A stretch of DNA of 52,189 bases from CAZODA01 sp964578485 (GCA_964578485.1 CAZODA010000023.1:1-52189), one strand, 5' to 3'; positions 25,144 through 35,098 are shown, numbered from the stretch's first letter. The notes: generated by a model from the sequence alone, not told the origin. Program-made: numbers and translations.

Positions 25144-25593
25144 TTAAATAAGATGATTTTTGCTTAGTTTCTTTTGAACAGGTCCGGACTTGTCATCCCT
25201 TGCAATATTATTTTTTACCGAGTCTTTGTTTTTCTGACCCGAATAATTCATGAATAACTCATAAAATTTCACCTGTTCAAAATAATTTAGCCTGATCATT
25301 GTTGGACTAAGGAGATATTTCTTCGTCCAGAAGTTTGTGTTTTTACACAAGGTCAGGTTTTGTAAGCCTTTGATCTTAATAAAATAATCAAGAATCTGAT
25401 CATCTGTAAAGCGATATTTGGTGAAATGATGAAATAAGCGTAAAATTTCTCTTTTTTGATTTTCACCATCAGGAAAAATGATATTCTGTAAAGATAACTG
25501 GGCCTTTCTTTTTAAAATGGCAGGGTATGCAAATTTATAAAATGAAAGTCCTAAGACTGTAAGAAAGACTAAAAGAATTCCCCAATTCAGCAT
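25144..25593 (-). CDS. Small membrane-anchored hypothetical protein
   Basis: 149 residues with one N-terminal helix (WGILLVFLTVLGLSFYKFAYPAIL). The rest is charged (FHHFTKYRFTDDQILDYFIKIKGLQ). No family recognised. It stands alone between CHAD and the glycosyltransferase. The upstream 225 bases contain only an unassigned open fragment ending ALKNVKSC. Confidence 0.6.
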   Translation of the reverse strand: MLNWGILLVFLTVLGLSFYKFAYPAILKRKAQLSLQNIIFPDGENQKREILRLFHHFTKYRFTDDQILDYFIKIKGLQNLTLCKNTNFWTKKYLLSPTMIRLNYFEQVKFYELFMNYSGQKNKDSVKNNIARDDKSGPVQKKLSKNHLI

Positions 25594-25817
25594 GGTCGCA
25601 ATTTAATTGTTTTTAATATTTTGTTGTTTCACCATTTGTGTACGCAATCTTGATTAAATGGTTGCAATAATATAAAAGGGCACTTAACATTATGAGTTGA
25701 AAAAACCGGGTTTCAATATTGTATAAAAAATTGAGTCGGTTGAAAGGACTTATGAGGATGATGAACTATCAAAATTTCTTGATAAAAGAGAAGATTATGA
25801 CTTTGCGTTAAAAAATG

Positions 25818-26915
25818 TTAAATCCTGCTAATAGCATTTTCAAGCAAAGAATTATGCTTTTTAATAGTTTTCTGCTTTCCCTTGAATGAACTTATTATAG
25901 AAGAAAGAGTTTTTGTGGATATTTGGTTTTGATAAATTAATTTATGTTGATGCTTATGATATTCTCCAAGATAAGATTGTTCAGTTTGCCCCGGCGTAGG
26001 AACCATTATCGCTCTTTTATTAAGATGCCAAAGGTCCATAAGAGATGAGTAGCCTGATCTGCAGATTGTTATAGCTGTACCCTCTAAATGCGATAAAAAT
26101 TCATAATCGGGTAAATGATCCGAAAAATCTATTTGTTTTGTGCTTGGGATATCATGCTTATTTTTGTAACCGGGTTTTCCTCTAATGAAAATGCTTTTTA
26201 CCGGAATATCCGACAGAGCATTTATTAGGCTTTGCTCAAACAAAGATCTTTGTGGTTCAGGTCCCGATAAAATAACCAACACATCATAGTTTTTCTTTCC
26301 TTTTGTTGACTGTTCCGATACTTCAAGATTCATCCATCTTGATAATGGACCAATGAGTCTTACATTTGATGGAAGTGGATATTTATGCACAAGATCACCT
26401 GCAAGTGAGTTGGGCAAAGGATAGTCAGGAACCCAACATTCATCAAAATAAGATATCAGCCTTTTTATTATTAAATGTAATGGTCGTTCCAAAAATTTTA
26501 TTGATCTCGGTAGTTTAATCATCAACTGATGGGTGATCAATATACTTTTAATCCCTTTGTACCGCACTCCATAACGGTTATCGGAAATTATGCAGCGTGG
26601 TTTGTATTTATGAACAAGTTGCTTTGTGATTTTTTTTTCTTTCCTCAGCCAAATAAGCCACGATGGTATTTTAATGAATAATTTTGGAAGCAGCCACCAT
26701 GCCCTTATGCTATACTCAATGTGAGGCCCCGGGAAATGGACGATTTCTGCTTCAGGTGTTTCAATGCTGAAGAGTTGTGAAAGTGGTGCTTCAGTTGCAA
26801 TTATTACATGATATCCTTGTTTAATAAGAAGCCGGATAATTGGAATGTCTCTTGTGGCATGTCCAAGACCCCAGTTAAGAGGACAAATTAAAATTGTTTT
26901 AAGGCCTTCTTTCAT
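25818..26915 (-). CDS. MurG-like (GT28-type) glycosyltransferase
   Basis: 365 residues. It opens with ILICPLNWGLGHATRDIPIIRLL, the nucleotide-sugar transferase loop of this family. The C-terminal domain has VLVILSGPEPQRSLFEQ, FSDHLPDYEFLSHLEGTAITICRSGYSSLMDLW and MVPTPGQTEQSYLGEYH, as in MurG-like GT-B enzymes. The acceptor is not known; it is not MurG itself, lacking its usual genomic context. It starts 1 bp after the radical SAM gene, so the two share a transcript. Confidence 0.85.
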   Translation of the reverse strand: MKEGLKTILICPLNWGLGHATRDIPIIRLLIKQGYHVIIATEAPLSQLFSIETPEAEIVHFPGPHIEYSIRAWWLLPKLFIKIPSWLIWLRKEKKITKQLVHKYKPRCIISDNRYGVRYKGIKSILITHQLMIKLPRSIKFLERPLHLIIKRLISYFDECWVPDYPLPNSLAGDLVHKYPLPSNVRLIGPLSRWMNLEVSEQSTKGKKNYDVLVILSGPEPQRSLFEQSLINALSDIPVKSIFIRGKPGYKNKHDIPSTKQIDFSDHLPDYEFLSHLEGTAITICRSGYSSLMDLWHLNKRAIMVPTPGQTEQSYLGEYHKHQHKLIYQNQISTKTLSSIISSFKGKQKTIKKHNSLLENAISRI

Positions 26916-26916
26916 A

Positions 26917-27696
26917 TTACTCCGATACCTGAGTTTTAATATTTAAAGCTTCTACCCTGAGGGCTATTTCATTGAGCCTCTTTCCCGAAATTTTCTCCAT
27001 GTTTTCAAGCGGAGTGCCTCTTGCAATGGTATATATCATAACACTGCCGGGATTTATATATTTAATCTTTTCTAACCATGCATCCACTTCTTCATCTGTG
27101 CTGTTGTTTATTACAGTACCTTTATAATTGGCTTTTACAAATAAAGTCTGAATAGTAACTTTGCCCTTAAATTTTTTAAGATTTTCTATCGTTTCCTGAA
27201 AATTGAATTTCCCCTGAGGCCTGTTTAATAGTTGTATGGTTTCTTCTTTGCCCGAATCTAACTTTAAAATATTGTCATCAATTTTTAATAAAGCATTAAA
27301 AATTGCGGGATTATGAATGCGCGATGCATTTGAAAGAACCGCTATTCGTGCTTTGCTGAAATATAAATCACGTAGTTTAATAGTATCATCAATAATTTTA
27401 GCAAATTCAGGATGCAGAGTTGGTTCTCCATTTCCTGCAAAAGTAATAACATCAGGAGACTTAGCTTTTGTTATCATTTCTTTAAGTGTGGTATCAAGCT
27501 TGGAAATAACTTCTTGGTGGGAAGGCATTTTATTATGTGAAGATTTTTTCCCCTGATTGAAGCCGCATTCGCAATAAAGACAATCAAATGAGCATATTTT
27601 ATAATCTAAAGGAAGCAGATTAATTCCTAAGGAGGTTCCCAGTCTGCGACTTTTTACAGGACCAAAAATTATATCGTTGAATAAAAATGTTGGCAT
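26917..27696 (-). CDS. Radical SAM protein
   Basis: 259 residues. The iron-sulfur triad is CSFDCLYC (Cys35, Cys39, Cys42), followed by FAGNGEPTLHPEF and VLSNASRIHNP, typical of radical SAM enzymes of the wyosine/Elp3-like subset found in Bacteroidetes. The YPTYNE-like start (FGPVKSRRLGTSLGINLLP) is the family's usual N-terminus. The substrate is unknown. Operon with the downstream glycosyltransferase (1-bp gap). Confidence 0.88.
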   Translation of the reverse strand: MPTFLFNDIIFGPVKSRRLGTSLGINLLPLDYKICSFDCLYCECGFNQGKKSSHNKMPSHQEVISKLDTTLKEMITKAKSPDVITFAGNGEPTLHPEFAKIIDDTIKLRDLYFSKARIAVLSNASRIHNPAIFNALLKIDDNILKLDSGKEETIQLLNRPQGKFNFQETIENLKKFKGKVTIQTLFVKANYKGTVINNSTDEEVDAWLEKIKYINPGSVMIYTIARGTPLENMEKISGKRLNEIALRVEALNIKTQVSE

Positions 27697-27761
27697 TATT
27701 TTTTCTTCAAAGGTAATGGTTTTCCTCGATTATTAGCTTTTCAGGTTTGTTATGAATTTTA

Positions 27762-27769
27762 TATCTTTG
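27762..27769 (+). promoter_or_regulatory. -7 promoter element for holB
   Basis: TATCTTTG, 31 bases before the start codon. A weak TTTT at 27738-27741 lies at the -33 distance. Confidence 0.45.
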
Positions 27770-27799
27770 ACATATAATATTTCAATTATTTGAGCTTGT

Positions 27800-28924
27800 A
27801 TGCTATTTAAAGATATACCGGGTCAAGAGCAAATCAAAGATTATTTGCTTAGTACCACAAAAGAAAATAGAGTTGGACATGCATATCTTTTTTCAGGGGA
27901 AGAAGGAACTGGAAGTCTTGCACTCGCTATTGCTTATGCAGGATATCTAAATTGTAAGCAGCCTGCAGAAAATGATGCATGTGGAAGCTGCCAATCCTGC
28001 AGAAAAGCCGGTAAATTATTACATCCCGATATTCATTTTGTTTTTCCCGTTTTTAAAACAAATTCACAAAGACCGGCTCTTAGTAGTGATAAAATAAGCG
28101 AGTGGCGTGAATTTGTAATTGAAAATAGAATTTTTAATGCAGAACAATGGTTTGCAAATATTTCGGATGGGAAAAAGTCCGGTATGATCTATGTTGAAGA
28201 AAGCAGAGAAATTATAAAAAAACTAAGTTTAAGAAATTTTGAAGGAGAATATAAAGTAATGATAATATGGCTACCAGAAAAGATGAATAATTCAGGAGCC
28301 AATCGTTTATTGAAAATTCTTGAAGAACCACCGGGAAACACTGTTTTTTTACTTGTATCAGAAAATGCAGCAGCTTTATTGCCAACAATTTTATCCAGAA
28401 CTCAGCAACTAAGAATACCCTTTATTGAAATTGATGCATTGGCAACAGAAATCAGTAAGAAATACAAGGTTTCGATGGATGAAGCCCGACTGGCAGCACG
28501 TTTGTCACAAGGTAATTATGTGAAGGCTGTTGATCATATAAAACGGGCAGGAGAATCATCGCGATTTTTTGAGTTGTTTGGTGAAATGATGCGTGCTGCT
28601 TTTACAAGAAAATTTAATAGACTGATAGAGTGGACAGAAAAAATGGCAGGTATGAGCCGTGATCAGTTGAAAGATTTTTTTGATTACTCTATTGCTATGT
28701 TAAGGGAAAGTTATATTTATAATTTTAAACAAGCGGAGCTTATATATTTGTCATCGACGGATGAAGAATGGGTGAAAAACTTTTCTCCCTATATAAATGA
28801 TGGAAATATAAGTAAAATGGTTGATGAGCTTCAATTGGCTCATGCGCATATTGAACAAAATGGTAATGCAAGAATTGTTTTGTTTGATATGTTGATTAAA
28901 TTAACAGTTGGATTTAATAAATAA
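27800..28924 (+). CDS. holB: DNA polymerase III delta' subunit
   Basis: 374 residues. FKDIPGQEQIKDYLLS and AYLFSGEEGTGSLALA mark the clamp-loader AAA+ fold. The Walker A lysine is absent (GEEGTGS), as in delta', which does not need ATP. A Cys cluster (ACGSCQSCRKAG) is the zinc module. Later motifs: WLPEKMNNSGANRLLKILEEPPGNTVFLLV and ILSRTQQLRIPF. It loads the sliding clamp during replication. In Bacteroidetes it precedes ricT and gldH, as here. Confidence 0.92.
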   Translation: MLFKDIPGQEQIKDYLLSTTKENRVGHAYLFSGEEGTGSLALAIAYAGYLNCKQPAENDACGSCQSCRKAGKLLHPDIHFVFPVFKTNSQRPALSSDKISEWREFVIENRIFNAEQWFANISDGKKSGMIYVEESREIIKKLSLRNFEGEYKVMIIWLPEKMNNSGANRLLKILEEPPGNTVFLLVSENAAALLPTILSRTQQLRIPFIEIDALATEISKKYKVSMDEARLAARLSQGNYVKAVDHIKRAGESSRFFELFGEMMRAAFTRKFNRLIEWTEKMAGMSRDQLKDFFDYSIAMLRESYIYNFKQAELIYLSSTDEEWVKNFSPYINDGNISKMVDELQLAHAHIEQNGNARIVLFDMLIKLTVGFNK

Positions 28925-29035
28925 AAAGATTTTAAAATTAGAAACTTAGTATCATCCTTTTCCCTGTAAAATAATGTTTACAGAGAAAATTCAATATATA
29001 TCAGGAATGTAATAATTCCTCTAAAAAATAATAAT

Positions 29036-30169
29036 ATGGAAGAGCCATCAGTAAAACAAATTGATAGCAAATGTGATACTTGCAGCGATAGATGTGGTAA
29101 ACTTGAAGTGTGGGACTGGCTGCAAGATATGCCTCAGACGCAGGGAACATCAGATATTGTAGAAGTACAGTTTAAAAATACCAGAAAAGCATATTTTAAA
29201 AATTCAAGCCAAGGGCGCTTGAATAAAGGTGATATTGTTGCAGTAGAAGCTTCACCCGGCCACGATATAGGAATTGTTACCCTTACCGGTGAATTGGTTT
29301 TGTTGCAAATGAAAAAAAATAATTTGTCGCCCGACAGTTATGAATTTAAAAAGGTTTATAGAAAAGCTAAGCCTGCAGATATTGAAAAATGGGAAGAAGC
29401 AAAAAAGCTGGAAAAAGAAACTATGCTTGAATCAAGAAAAATTGCTGCAGAACTTGGACTTGATATGAAGATAGGGGATGTTGAGTATCAGGGAGATAGC
29501 ACTAAGGCGATTTTTTATTATATAGCTGATGAAAGAGTTGACTTTAGAGAGTTGATAAAAATATTGGCCGATCGTTTTAAATTACGAATCGAAATGCGTC
29601 AGATCGGTGCCCGACAAGAAGCCGGACGTATTGGAGGAATTGGCCCTTGCGGAAGAGAACTGTGTTGCTCAACCTGGCTGACTAATTTTGTTTCGGTAAC
29701 TACAAATGCTGCACGTTATCAAGAGGTATCCCTAAATCCTCAGAAGTTAGCCGGACAGTGTGGAAAACTTAAATGCTGCCTAAACTATGAACTTGATGCT
29801 TATATTGATGCTCAGCAGGATTTTCCTTCTACCTCGGTTCAGTTAGAAACTGAAGATGCGGTTTATACTCATGTGAAAACCGATGTGTTTAAAAGGCTTA
29901 TGTGGTATGTTCCTGTTAAAGAGCAAGTAACTAATCCCATTATGCTAAGTGTTGATAAGGTTAAAGAAATAATTGAGCAAAATAATAAGGGAATTAAAGT
30001 TCCTAAATTTAGCGAACAGATGCAGCAGCAGGTTGAAAATATTAATAAAGATATTGGATATAAAAATGCTGTAGGGCAGGATAGTATTACCCGCTTTGAT
30101 AACCAGAAAAGAAAAAGCTCAAAAAAACGAAAAAAACGGAGAAATAAAAGATATAATAATAAGAGCTGA
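29036..30169 (+). CDS. ricT: RicT/PSP1-family protein
   Basis: 377 residues. The PSP1 core includes IEMRQIGARQEAGRIGGIGPCGRELCC and KLAGQCGKLKCCLNYE, with cysteine pairs that bind an iron-sulfur cluster in the RicAFT complex. In Bacteroidetes a single PSP1 protein is present without its Bacillus partners. The C-terminus is very basic (KRKSSKKRKKRRNKR), a possible RNA-binding tail. ATG 29036 lies 111 bases after holB; the next gene gldH starts at the stop codon. Confidence 0.9.
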   Translation: MEEPSVKQIDSKCDTCSDRCGKLEVWDWLQDMPQTQGTSDIVEVQFKNTRKAYFKNSSQGRLNKGDIVAVEASPGHDIGIVTLTGELVLLQMKKNNLSPDSYEFKKVYRKAKPADIEKWEEAKKLEKETMLESRKIAAELGLDMKIGDVEYQGDSTKAIFYYIADERVDFRELIKILADRFKLRIEMRQIGARQEAGRIGGIGPCGRELCCSTWLTNFVSVTTNAARYQEVSLNPQKLAGQCGKLKCCLNYELDAYIDAQQDFPSTSVQLETEDAVYTHVKTDVFKRLMWYVPVKEQVTNPIMLSVDKVKEIIEQNNKGIKVPKFSEQMQQQVENINKDIGYKNAVGQDSITRFDNQKRKSSKKRKKRRNKRYNNKS

Positions 30170-30639
30170 TGCGTAAACTTAAAATAATATACTGTTTGTT
30201 TGCCCTTTTGTTTTTAATATCGGGATGTAGAAATAAAATGCTATACGAAGGGATGCATGAATTTGGAAGTGAAGGATGGCATTTGTCTGATACAGCATAT
30301 TTTGATGTTAACCTTGCCGATACTTCACAAGTTCTTGATATGGGATTTACATTCAGGCATAGTGATAGATATCCCTATAGTAATTTATGGCTGTTTCTTT
30401 CAATTGAAAGTCCCGAAGGAATTCATATAAAAGATACCTTAGATTTGTTTTTGGCACAGCCCAATGGTAAATGGTTGGGACATCGAAAGCATAAAGCATA
30501 TGAGATTTCTTCTTTATATAGGTACCAAACAAAAATGGCACAAGCCGGAAATTATAAATTCTCGGTAGTACATGGCATGCGACGCGAAATTTTACCCGCC
30601 ATAGAGAGGATAGAGTTTTGGATACAGACTTCACATTAA
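30169..30639 (+). CDS. gldH: Gliding motility lipoprotein GldH
   Basis: 156 residues. Lipobox LFLISGCRN, then YEGMHEFGSEGWHLSDTAYFDV and RHSDRYPYSNLWLFL, the GldH pattern. GldH supports type IX secretion and gliding in Flavobacteria, but it is also found in non-gliding Bacteroidetes. It overlaps the ricT stop codon and the trmB coding region follows within 30 bases, so translation is coupled. Confidence 0.9.
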   Translation: MRKLKIIYCLFALLFLISGCRNKMLYEGMHEFGSEGWHLSDTAYFDVNLADTSQVLDMGFTFRHSDRYPYSNLWLFLSIESPEGIHIKDTLDLFLAQPNGKWLGHRKHKAYEISSLYRYQTKMAQAGNYKFSVVHGMRREILPAIERIEFWIQTSH

Positions 30640-30668
30640 TATTTAAATTTTATAGAAAAGGATATTTT

Positions 30669-31445
30669 GTGAGTAAGAATAAACTACAGAAATTTAAAGA
30701 AATGGACCAATTCCCTCATGTTGTCCAAGCCAAATTTGATGAGGTGTTTAATAAGGATTATTGGCTGAAAGGACAATGGGGGAAAGCTTTCTTTAAAAAG
30801 GAAGGACCTATTGTTCTTGAACTCGGATGTGGAAAAGGTGAATATACAGTTGGCCTTGCACGTAAATTTCCTGAAAAAAATTTTATCGGAATCGATATAA
30901 AAGGAGCAAGAATGCATACAGGAGCTTCGCAATCTCTGAAAGAAGGCCTTGAAAATGTTGGGTTTATCAGAACTAAGATAGAAATGATAAATTCCTTTTT
31001 TGGTGAAAATGAGGTGAGTGAAATATGGCTTACTTTCCCCGATCCTCAAATGAACAGAAGTCGCAGAAGACTCACCTCCGTCAGGTTCCTAAATTTGTAT
31101 GGCAAATTTCTTCAGCCACAGGGTGTCATTCATTTAAAAACAGACAGCAATTTTATGTATAACTACACAAAAGCTGTTGCAACAAATAATGAACTCAAAA
31201 TTATTAATGACAGCCCTGATTTATATAATAGTACTATTCAAAATGAAGTTTTGGAAATAAAAACTTATTATGAAAAGCGATTTGCCGAACATAAAATTCC
31301 AATTAAATACCTTAGTTTTCTTTTGAATAATCGAAATTTACTTACCGAACCCGAAGTAGATATTCCAAAAGACAATTACCGAAATGCAGGCCGCAGGGTC
31401 AGATTTTATGATGATAAAAATAATTTGTCGGAAAATGAAATCTGA
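30669..31445 (+). CDS. trmB: tRNA (guanine(46)-N7)-methyltransferase
   Basis: 258 residues from GTG 30669 (MSKNKLQKFKEMDQFPHV), the family's normal N-terminus. A start at 30618 would add 17 residues that overlap gldH. SAM-binding motif VLELGCGKGEYTVGLA, then FIGIDIKGARMHTGA, and the TrmB signature LTFPDPQMNRSRRRLTS. It adds m7G to the variable loop of tRNA. Overlaps the next gene by 11 bp. Confidence 0.93.
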   Translation: MSKNKLQKFKEMDQFPHVVQAKFDEVFNKDYWLKGQWGKAFFKKEGPIVLELGCGKGEYTVGLARKFPEKNFIGIDIKGARMHTGASQSLKEGLENVGFIRTKIEMINSFFGENEVSEIWLTFPDPQMNRSRRRLTSVRFLNLYGKFLQPQGVIHLKTDSNFMYNYTKAVATNNELKIINDSPDLYNSTIQNEVLEIKTYYEKRFAEHKIPIKYLSFLLNNRNLLTEPEVDIPKDNYRNAGRRVRFYDDKNNLSENEI

Positions 31446-31773
31446 AAATAAAGACTTTTTTCAAAGTGTTTATGAGCTTACAAGGCTAATTCCGCCGGGA
31501 CGGGTGACTACTTATGGTGCTATAGCAAGAGCAATAGGCTCGCCATCAGCAGCACGAATGGTGGGCTGGGCATTAAATCGATCGGATCAGCAGAATGAAT
31601 TCGTTCCTGCCCACAGAGTAGTTAACAGAAATGGCTTACTTACAGGCAAACATCATTTCCCGGGGAATAATATCATGGAAGAACTCCTGAATAATGAAGG
31701 AGTGAAAGTGAAAAATGATAAGGTTGTGGATTTTGAAAAACATTTTTGGGATCCCTTTAACATCGATGATTGA
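31435..31773 (+). CDS. Alkyltransferase-like (ATL) DNA-binding protein
   Basis: 112 residues from ATG 31435 (MKSENKDFFQSVYELTRLIP). Fold of the MGMT C-terminal domain: PGRVTTYGAIARAIGSPSAARMVGWALNR then VPAHRVVNRNG. The active-site PCHR cysteine is replaced by alanine (PAHR), so it cannot remove alkyl groups. ATL proteins bind O6-alkylguanine and pass it to nucleotide excision repair. A relic of a second copy of its tail lies at 36801-36854. Confidence 0.9.
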   Translation: MKSENKDFFQSVYELTRLIPPGRVTTYGAIARAIGSPSAARMVGWALNRSDQQNEFVPAHRVVNRNGLLTGKHHFPGNNIMEELLNNEGVKVKNDKVVDFEKHFWDPFNIDD

Positions 31774-31902
31774 TATTTCTTTTAACATATTGTTTCTATT
31801 CCGAAACAAAATTATTTATATATTTATTTAATATTTTAAATGTTAAACGTAGATATAAGAGAATTGCCCATGATTAGAAGATAAATTTTACTTAATAATA
31901 GA

Positions 31903-32469
31903 ATGAATAACAAAATTATGAAGAACCTTAAATTATTCGGTCTGATAGCTGCTTTTTTTTGTTTAATTGCTTGCGGACAAACAAGTACGAAAAATGCACA
32001 AAGCAACATCCCAAATGATTGGAAAACTTTAGATGAATCAGAATTTATAATTCATTATCCTGATAGTTTAGACCTAGATAAATCAGGACAAATGGGTATG
32101 ACTTTTGTCCTTTTATTTAAGCAGACTTCTCAACAAGACTTATTCAGAGAAAATATCAATTTAATAATTCAAGATTTAACAGGATTTAAGATTAATCTTG
32201 ATGAGTATGTGGATATATCGGAAGAGCAAATAAAAATGATGATAACCAACGGAAATATTATTGAAAGTAAAAGAATTAAAACAGATAATTCAGAATATCA
32301 AAAAGCTATTTATACCGGAACTCAGGGTCAATTCAATCTTAAGTTTGAGCAATATTATTGGGTTGTTAGACAAAAAGCCTACGTTTTGACTTTGACATGT
32401 GAGATAAATCAGTTTGATAAATACCAAGAAGTTGGCGAAAAAATTATGAATAGCTTTAAGATAAAATAA
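31903..32469 (+). CDS. PsbP/DcrB-like lipoprotein
   Basis: 188 residues. Lipobox LIACGQ at about residue 25 (ATG 31903, or 31918 with a shorter signal). The mature part (WKTLDESEFIIHYPDSLDL...FKINLDEYVDISEEQIKMM...) has the layout of PsbP-like/DcrB beta-sheet proteins. Role unknown. Standalone. Confidence 0.65.
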   Translation: MNNKIMKNLKLFGLIAAFFCLIACGQTSTKNAQSNIPNDWKTLDESEFIIHYPDSLDLDKSGQMGMTFVLLFKQTSQQDLFRENINLIIQDLTGFKINLDEYVDISEEQIKMMITNGNIIESKRIKTDNSEYQKAIYTGTQGQFNLKFEQYYWVVRQKAYVLTLTCEINQFDKYQEVGEKIMNSFKIK

Positions 32470-32701
32470 AAACTGAATAACATGCGGTTTGGTCAATAAG
32501 GGGTTCTGCAATGTGTGAAAGCTTTATGCCAAAATCAGTTGTATGTTATTGATTTTGAGTGGAACACTCCCGAAAATAAAATTCTAATCTAATTGCTATG
32601 AAAAAAAGTATTCAAAGATTGTGATGTTAGATCAATGGATAAAAATAAGAATGGTGAAAAATATGCAACTATAGAAAAGCCACGATACAGCTTAAGAAAA
32701 T

Positions 32702-33667
32702 ATGAGAGTATTAACATTAGAAGATATTAGGGATATTTACATAAAGATTAATCAGAGAGGGTATGAATTTATCTTCAGTAAATTAACCTTGTTTCAAAAG
32801 AAGAGGACAAAAAGTAGCTTTAACAACATTAATATTGCTAATTCCAATTGGTGGATAATTCCACTTGTGAGAGAACGTTGGAACTTTTTAATAACAGGCA
32901 ACAGCCGGCTTTCGTACGAAGAATACCTTAGTAAAAAGTATAATAATGGACAGGCTGTAAAAATGATTTCAATTGGTTCAGGTATTTGTAGTCATGAATT
33001 AAAACTTGCAAAATTAAACCCAAATTGGGAAATTACATGTTTAGATTTTTCAGAAAAACTGTTACAAGCAGCTGAAGAGTTATCAAAAAAAGAAGGACTA
33101 ACAAACATAAAGTTTTTAGTAAAAGACATATATAAGCACAGCTTACCTAATAATTATTATAATATGGTACTATTCCATTCTTCATTACATCATTTTAAAA
33201 ATCTAAATGAGTTTGTTGGAAAAGTACATAAATCAATGGTGACAAATGGGAAGTTGATTATTAATGAGTATGTTGGAGTAAATAGACTGCAATTTGATAA
33301 AAGGCAATTAAACGAAATAAATCAATCTTTACATCTAATTGATAAGGAGTATAGAAAGATATATAAAACAAACTTGTATAAAAACAGATACTATGGTTCA
33401 GGACTTTTACGAATGATTATTTCAGATCCTTCTGAATGTATAGAGTCAGAAAACATATTGCCGGCTATTAAAAAACACTTTAAAACAATAGAAGAAAGAG
33501 GATATGGTGGAAATCTTTTAATGCCTGTGCTAAAAGATATTTCCCATCACTTTGTTAATATAGATGAAAAGAAAAAAGAATGTATTGAGAAAATTTTCAA
33601 GCACGAAGATGAGTATTTGAAACACAATAAAAGTGATTTTGTTTTCGGTATTTACGAAAAGGAATAA
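32702..33667 (+). CDS. Class I SAM-dependent methyltransferase
   Basis: 321 residues. SAM-binding motif ISIGSGICSHELKLAKLNP, then ITCLDFSEKLLQAAEE, KFLVKDIYKHSLPNNYYNMVLFHSSLHHFKN. The substrate is unknown. An N-terminal helical extension of about 85 residues precedes the fold. No operon partner. Confidence 0.85.
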   Translation: MRVLTLEDIRDIYIKINQRGYEFIFSKLTLFQKKRTKSSFNNINIANSNWWIIPLVRERWNFLITGNSRLSYEEYLSKKYNNGQAVKMISIGSGICSHELKLAKLNPNWEITCLDFSEKLLQAAEELSKKEGLTNIKFLVKDIYKHSLPNNYYNMVLFHSSLHHFKNLNEFVGKVHKSMVTNGKLIINEYVGVNRLQFDKRQLNEINQSLHLIDKEYRKIYKTNLYKNRYYGSGLLRMIISDPSECIESENILPAIKKHFKTIEERGYGGNLLMPVLKDISHHFVNIDEKKKECIEKIFKHEDEYLKHNKSDFVFGIYEKE

Positions 33668-33780
33668 TAATTTCAGCCAATAAAACCATGCCTATCTATC
33701 CATCCGGTCGTATAGCCTCCTAAAGCCGGTAGTAATTTTTACAGCATAACATAATTTCAAATAAAATTGAAACAATTCAA

Positions 33781-34983
33781 ATGAAAAACTTTTATTTAAT
33801 ACGGAATTCATTTTTTGGAATAGTGCTTTTTTTAGTGGGATGCCAAAACTCTGAAAGCGGAACAACTAATTTTATAAAGACAAAGTTATCCGATTTAGAA
33901 CAGATCAAATCAGCAACTTACAATTCGACTGAAAAAGTTTTCATGCCTGGAGACAGCGCCGTATTTAGCGAAACAAAATTCTTTTATAAAGAGTATTCAA
34001 ACCCTGCAGATACCTTAGTTAGCTGTGTGTTTGTTAAGTTAGATTATAATGATACAACTAAGATGGATTTTTTATATAACGGAATGATTCGCGCTAGAGT
34101 CGATTGGGAAAATGAATATTTTGAAACTGATGATTTCTCCAAAAATCCCTATCCCTTTAGACCTATTTATCTTCCATTTTTTACAAGAGCAAAAAATATT
34201 CTTAAATTTGCCTTAGAAAGTCCTGATAGCACTACAATTGCAATTAATGAAGGAAAGGAACATATACATTTTAGTTTAGAAATTCACGACAAGATTGTGG
34301 AGTTTGTAGGAGCCATCCCTAACTATGAACAGCCTTTCGGAGCTTATGATTTTCTTGTATCGCGATATGAAATATGGTTTGATAAAACAACAAATCTACC
34401 ATTTAGAATTATTCGTGATCTTCCGCATAATAAATTTGATGAAACAATTGAAGATATAAAAATCAATCAAATTGATATTAATGCATTTATTGCATCTGAT
34501 TACTTCCCTTTAAATTTTAATGCTCCAAGTAATGTTGATGTAAATCCCAATGAAAGCCTTATTGGAATGATTGCACCGGATTTGTATCTTAAGAATATCA
34601 ACGATGATGGCGGATTTAAAAAGGAAGAAATTAAAAATGGGGTTACTTTAATAGTTTTTACAAGTATTAATTGTGGAGTTTGTCATAATGCGATTCCATT
34701 TTTGAAGCAATTAAAGGATGAATACGATGAAAAGGAGTTTCAATTGCTGAGTATTGAATACAGCAATATTAATCCATCGGTATTACAGACTTTTAAAACT
34801 CGAAACAGCATCAATTATGAAATGTATCTTACAAATGAAGAGACAAAAGAAAATTTCAAATCAAGTTTTATCCCTTCATTTTATATTCTGAATCGGAAGA
34901 ATGAAATTAGTAAGATAATGAGCGGATTCTCAAAAGAAGAAAGCGAGCCTCTAATTAAATCCACAATAGACGCACTATTATAG
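33781..34983 (+). CDS. Thioredoxin-fold (TlpA-like) lipoprotein
   Basis: 400 residues. Signal and lipobox (IVLFLVGCQN). The N-terminal half (to about residue 260) is a beta-rich domain common to Bacteroidetes TlpA-type lipoproteins. The C-terminal thioredoxin fold has the CXXC site Cys298-Gly-Val-Cys301 in TSINCGVCHNAIPFLKQL and a cis-Pro region (SSFIPSFYILNR). Predicted periplasmic disulfide reductant. Standalone. Confidence 0.85.
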   Translation: MKNFYLIRNSFFGIVLFLVGCQNSESGTTNFIKTKLSDLEQIKSATYNSTEKVFMPGDSAVFSETKFFYKEYSNPADTLVSCVFVKLDYNDTTKMDFLYNGMIRARVDWENEYFETDDFSKNPYPFRPIYLPFFTRAKNILKFALESPDSTTIAINEGKEHIHFSLEIHDKIVEFVGAIPNYEQPFGAYDFLVSRYEIWFDKTTNLPFRIIRDLPHNKFDETIEDIKINQIDINAFIASDYFPLNFNAPSNVDVNPNESLIGMIAPDLYLKNINDDGGFKKEEIKNGVTLIVFTSINCGVCHNAIPFLKQLKDEYDEKEFQLLSIEYSNINPSVLQTFKTRNSINYEMYLTNEETKENFKSSFIPSFYILNRKNEISKIMSGFSKEESEPLIKSTIDALL

Positions 34984-35053
34984 TAGGGCTTTAAATTGTA
35001 TTTTATGTCTTGTATTAAATCCTTTTTTCTTTTATGCAAGGCGGTTTTTTCAT

Positions 35054-35098
35054 CTAAAAACTTTACGTAACTTTAAGTTTTGGCTTGTGGGTAGAAAG
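35054..35098 (+). repeat. 45-bp hairpin repeat, copy 1
   Basis: CTAAAAACTTTACGTAAC, then TTAAGTTTTGG and TTGTGGGTAGAAA. AAAACTT and AAGTTTT pair. A close relative (about 80% identical by eye) lies at 47444-47488. Non-coding. Confidence 0.5.

Noticed and set aside
25727..25831. Open fragment reading KIESVERTYEDDELSKF and ending ALKNVKSC
   Set aside because: Lies between stops, has no start codon or family match and overlaps the glycosyltransferase end; may be a relic but cannot be supported.
27870..27930. Missing Walker A lysine in HolB as a defect
   Set aside because: Normal for delta' subunits, which do not bind ATP productively.
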